Part shown: positions 61,448 through 64,000 of the stretch, in pieces
Position numbering within the stretch: position 1 is the stretch's first letter
Layout of the letters: the number at the start of each line of letters is the position of its first letter
Assembly (NCBI GenBank): GCA_003665825.1
Contig: QPFY01000012.1
Span: 806,001 to 870,000 of the forward strand
Source of the DNA: Microbotryum silenes-acaulis
Lineage: Eukaryota > Basidiomycota > Microbotryomycetes > Microbotryales > Microbotryaceae
Length of the DNA stretch: 64,000 bases
Reading direction: 5' to 3'
The notes under the pieces: generated by a model
Databases searched by the model: none
What the model saw: only the letters and a program-made list of their open reading frames with translations
Told to the model about the DNA's origin: nothing
Translations under genes and position numbers: made by a program

Positions 61448-61822
61448 ATGCCCCCACCCAAGCTACGCGGCGGCTTCTTCCTCCCCTCGTACCACCCGAG
61501 GATACAAGACGTGCTGCACAAGTCACCACCTCTGCCCGCTGGACGACCCAATAAACCAAACTCGGTCGATGATTCAACCCCGAAAGCGGCTGTCAACGCT
61601 GTTCCTAAAGCTTCACCGACTCTAGCTTCGTCAGCTTCCTCCACGGCGTTACATGGCACGTTCGATCAGGTATGTGTTTAGTCGAGAAACCGCAGATATA
61701 CCTCGAAACATGCTGATATACTGTATGTAATCGGCCAGAACACCTCTTGGAACTCATCCCACGCTCCCAAGCGATTGGACAAGGACTGGTTCACCGCCCA
61801 CAAGGCCCGAGGGCGTCGCTGA
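61448..61822 (+). CDS. small basic protein of unknown function
   Basis: I do not recognise the family. Two exons (61448-61669, 61739-61822) give 101 residues. It starts MPPPKLRGGFFLPSYHPRI, continues through a Pro/Ala/Ser-rich middle and ends SSHAPKRLDKDWFTAHKARG plus two Arg. The junction is gtatgt/ggccag and keeps phase. The conserved-looking ends around a variable middle and the basic C-terminus suggest a small mitochondrial or nucleic-acid-associated protein, but this is a guess. Confidence 0.6.
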
Positions 61823-62763
61823 AGGGGATCTCATCGTCGCAAGCGCTGCAAAACTGCCCTTCGTGTAGACTAGATCTAGTGAATAGGTGCATCTCATTGC
61901 TCGACTGGTTTTCACCGGGGAGAATTGCTGACTGAAGCCCGTTCGTCGCTCGCCTTAGCAGCAAACCCATCCGAACGACACGTCCAGGCCAACCCCAAAC
62001 GAGATAATCCGCCCTCAGCTGGTCGTCCGAACCGACCTCGACGAGCGAGCCGGCTGTCGTCATTCATCAGAAAAGACACCTCACCCGTCAGGGAAGCTAG
62101 ACGACACGACAACATCTTGCATCTTTACCCGGAATGCCTTAAAATACCAACGCACGACGCCCACAGAATCGCCGGTGGAACATTCATGGCCTGTCCGAGC
62201 CCTCGCCGACCCAAGTTTTTCGCCAGGACTGGTATTGCATCGAACCTGGACCCACTTACCCGGCTTCAAAGTTCCTAGAGATGACTGAATTCTCTTCGTA
62301 GAGACTACTTAAATAGCAGAGGCAACTCCCTTGTAACGCCCGAAAAGACTCACCCCAAGGCACCGGCTACGTGTACCTCGCTCCCCCGAGAGATTTTCGG
62401 AGCCCAGTCTGCGGCAGGCTGGGTCTCCGCTGCGAGTCGGGTCTGGAACCATCGGCCTTATCCCCCGCGCCCCCGGTCGCGTCCGGAACTCCGCACCGCT
62501 CCTCTTCTATGTTTCCTTCTCCGCTTCGTTTCGTCTTGGGCGCATCTCAATTCAATTTCTCTCTCTTTCGACCGCATCAACCAGCCCCAGGCGTTCCCCC
62601 TCCCCGGTACGAACTCAATCTCGTTCGATCGCCTACCAAGTTCTGTCTCAGATCGCTTCATCGTCGCCTCTGGCCACCCCTCAAACCGGTTCCTCCACTC
62701 GCGTCGCGCCGCGGCCCCCCCACCATCCCGGTTCTACCCCAACCCGCAACGACGCATCAAAGA
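61823..62763. other. intergenic region
   Basis: About 940 bases. The frame of the next gene is open from 62371 but without an earlier convincing ATG, so the right half may be leader. CT-rich from 62500. No other gene was seen. Confidence 0.45.
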
Positions 62764-64000
62764 ATGGGCGGTCTCTCCCAACCCGTTTGTGGCAAGCTCT
62801 TGAGCCAAGCTGCGTTGGTCTCGTCGAGTCAGGTCGAGGCGGTGTTGGCGGCTTATTGTTATGCGTGAGTGATGACGCTCCCGCCAGCCGGTGCTTCGGA
62901 GACGGTGAGCCGGTGGTGGCGCGATACCGGCCCTAGTATTTTCGGCGTTTTATAATATCCAGGGCCGGTATTTTCGGCGTTTTATAATATATCCGGGGAA
63001 TCAAAGTCGGACTGTCCTTGTTGCATTGTGAGGTACGAGCTACTGACCTTCTTGTCATCACACGTCTTGAACGCAACCGCAGTAAATGGATTAACTGCGG
63101 TGGCAACCAATCAACGGCCTCACGCAAGCTACACCTCCTAACCCTCTACCTTCGAGCGGTGTAAGTTCCCCCCCCCCTCCCCCCTCTCCTCTGCCGTTAT
63201 TTGCCCCTTTACAACCGACTAATAATAGACCATAACCTCTTTTCCACAGCGATTCGAGTCACCTCTTACAAAAGCACTACGAAGCCTTCACCATCATCGC
63301 CTTCACCCTCAAGCACCACCCGTCCTCCCTGCTCGATTATTCTCTCACGCGCACGTGCGCCTCGTCCCAATCCGATCTGTCTTCTGCAGAGCTCAATCAA
63401 ACGAATTCGAGCCCGAGTCAGGAGGCGTGGAGTTTGGCGTTGAAGAGACCGAAATCGATTTTTAGGAGAATGTATTCGGTGCCGTTGGGTGGGGGCGGGG
63501 GCGGGGGCGGGAGCGGGGGCGGATATCTGTTGACCGTCACGGGGAATGGCAGTCGTAGTCGCAGTGGCAGTGGGGGTGCGAATAGTGATGGACAGATCAG
63601 CGAGGGTGCGAGTGAAGCTGAGAGTGAATTGGTGATGAATGGTGTACAAAGACCTGGGTTCGGGAGAAGTATTAGTGAAGGATCCATGTCGGGCTTGATT
63701 GCTCTTGGGGAGACAGCACAAGATGGTGAGCAAAGGATGGGACGAGGAGCTGGGTTCGCAGGTGCGGACGAGGGTTCGAATGAGGACAGCTTGGAACAGA
63801 TGAGAGAAAGTTTGAGGCTGAGAGCTGGCAGGGGATCTTCACAAGGCTTGGGGAGGGGGTTGTTGAGGTACGTCAACGCGGTCGCTTCTTTCGCTCGGGG
63901 GCCAAAACTCTTCCCTTTCTCGCGAGAGGCTGATCCTCCCTCTCTTCCTCCCTTCGCAGTGCCCCACCCATGTACGACGCCTCCGTTCTAGCGGATTACA
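62764..64000 (+). CDS. hypothetical protein, 3' end outside the window
   Basis: I do not recognise it. Exons 62764-62864, 63083-63160, 63250-63867 and 63960 onward keep phase and run off the right edge. The N-terminal part is likely folded (VCGKLLSQAALVSSSQVEAV, KWINCGGNQST, LHLLTLYLRAVDSSHLLQKH, YEAFTIIAFTLKHHPSSLLD). A Gly-rich and Ser/Arg/Glu-rich linker with poly-Gly follows, and after the last intron the sequence continues SAPPMYDASVLADY. Intron 1 (218 nt) is longer than its neighbours and holds a tandem repeat. If the last donor (63868) were not used the frame would stop at 63991. Confidence 0.65.
62937..62990. repeat. 22-bp direct repeat inside an intron
   Basis: tattttcggcgttttataat plus two bases occurs at 62937-62958 and again at 62969-62990, with related ccggcc/gggccgg sequence around each, giving a 32-bp period. 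AT-rich against the local background. Confidence 0.85.

Overview
The window looks like nuclear DNA of a basidiomycete fungus, probably a Pucciniomycotina (red-yeast type) lineage. It is GC-rich and gene-dense, and almost every gene is broken by many short introns (about 40-160 nt, mostly GT-AG with donors such as gtgagt, gtaagt and gtcagt). It encodes eukaryote-specific proteins: a cAMP-dependent kinase, ATG2, TSC1/hamartin, the FACT subunit Spt16, an FG nucleoporin, a SUV39-type histone methyltransferase and a mitochondrial ribosomal protein. No CRISPR, operon or bacterial feature was seen. All gene models were spliced by hand and checked for reading phase at each junction. Lineage below phylum is an inference.

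Layout. 1-27.7 kb is ordinary gene space: PKA catalytic subunit (+), 3-hydroxyisobutyrate dehydrogenase (+), a GDSL/SGNH hydrolase (-), a DXD glycosyltransferase (+), the 6.4-kb ATG2 gene (-), a SUV39-type SET methyltransferase (+), a small single-pass membrane protein (+), an F-box protein (+) and mitochondrial ribosomal protein uL5m (+). 27.7-34.6 kb is a rearranged accessory island with no clear intact gene. It holds an AlkB-like remnant, a decayed BTB-domain pseudogene, two large imperfect palindromes (arms about 180 nt), a gutted Ty1/copia element whose two 184-nt LTRs face each other in inverted orientation, a partial third LTR and a triplicated 37-bp repeat. A perfect 40-bp hairpin just beyond it lies inside the 3' coding end of the next gene.

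34.6-61.0 kb is a run of minus-strand genes: an inositol-monophosphatase-like protein, a shikimate/quinate dehydrogenase-like enzyme, an OPT-family transporter in about 25 exons, a second and C-terminally frameshifted shikimate/quinate dehydrogenase-like gene, a peroxisomal 3-ketoacyl-CoA thiolase with a PTS2 signal, TSC1, SPT16 and an FG nucleoporin. 61.4-64 kb holds two plus-strand genes I do not recognise, the last running off the window.

How genes may work together. IMPase-like, two AroE/QutB-family dehydrogenases, a membrane transporter and a thiolase side by side recall the fungal quinate (q​ut/qa) cluster, where qutG/qa-x is an IMPase homologue and qutB a quinate dehydrogenase. Here the transporter is OPT-type rather than the usual MFS permease, so this is a candidate unusual cluster, not a proven one. 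PKA, TSC1 and ATG2 all belong to nutrient signalling and autophagy, but nothing in the sequence shows that their co-location matters.
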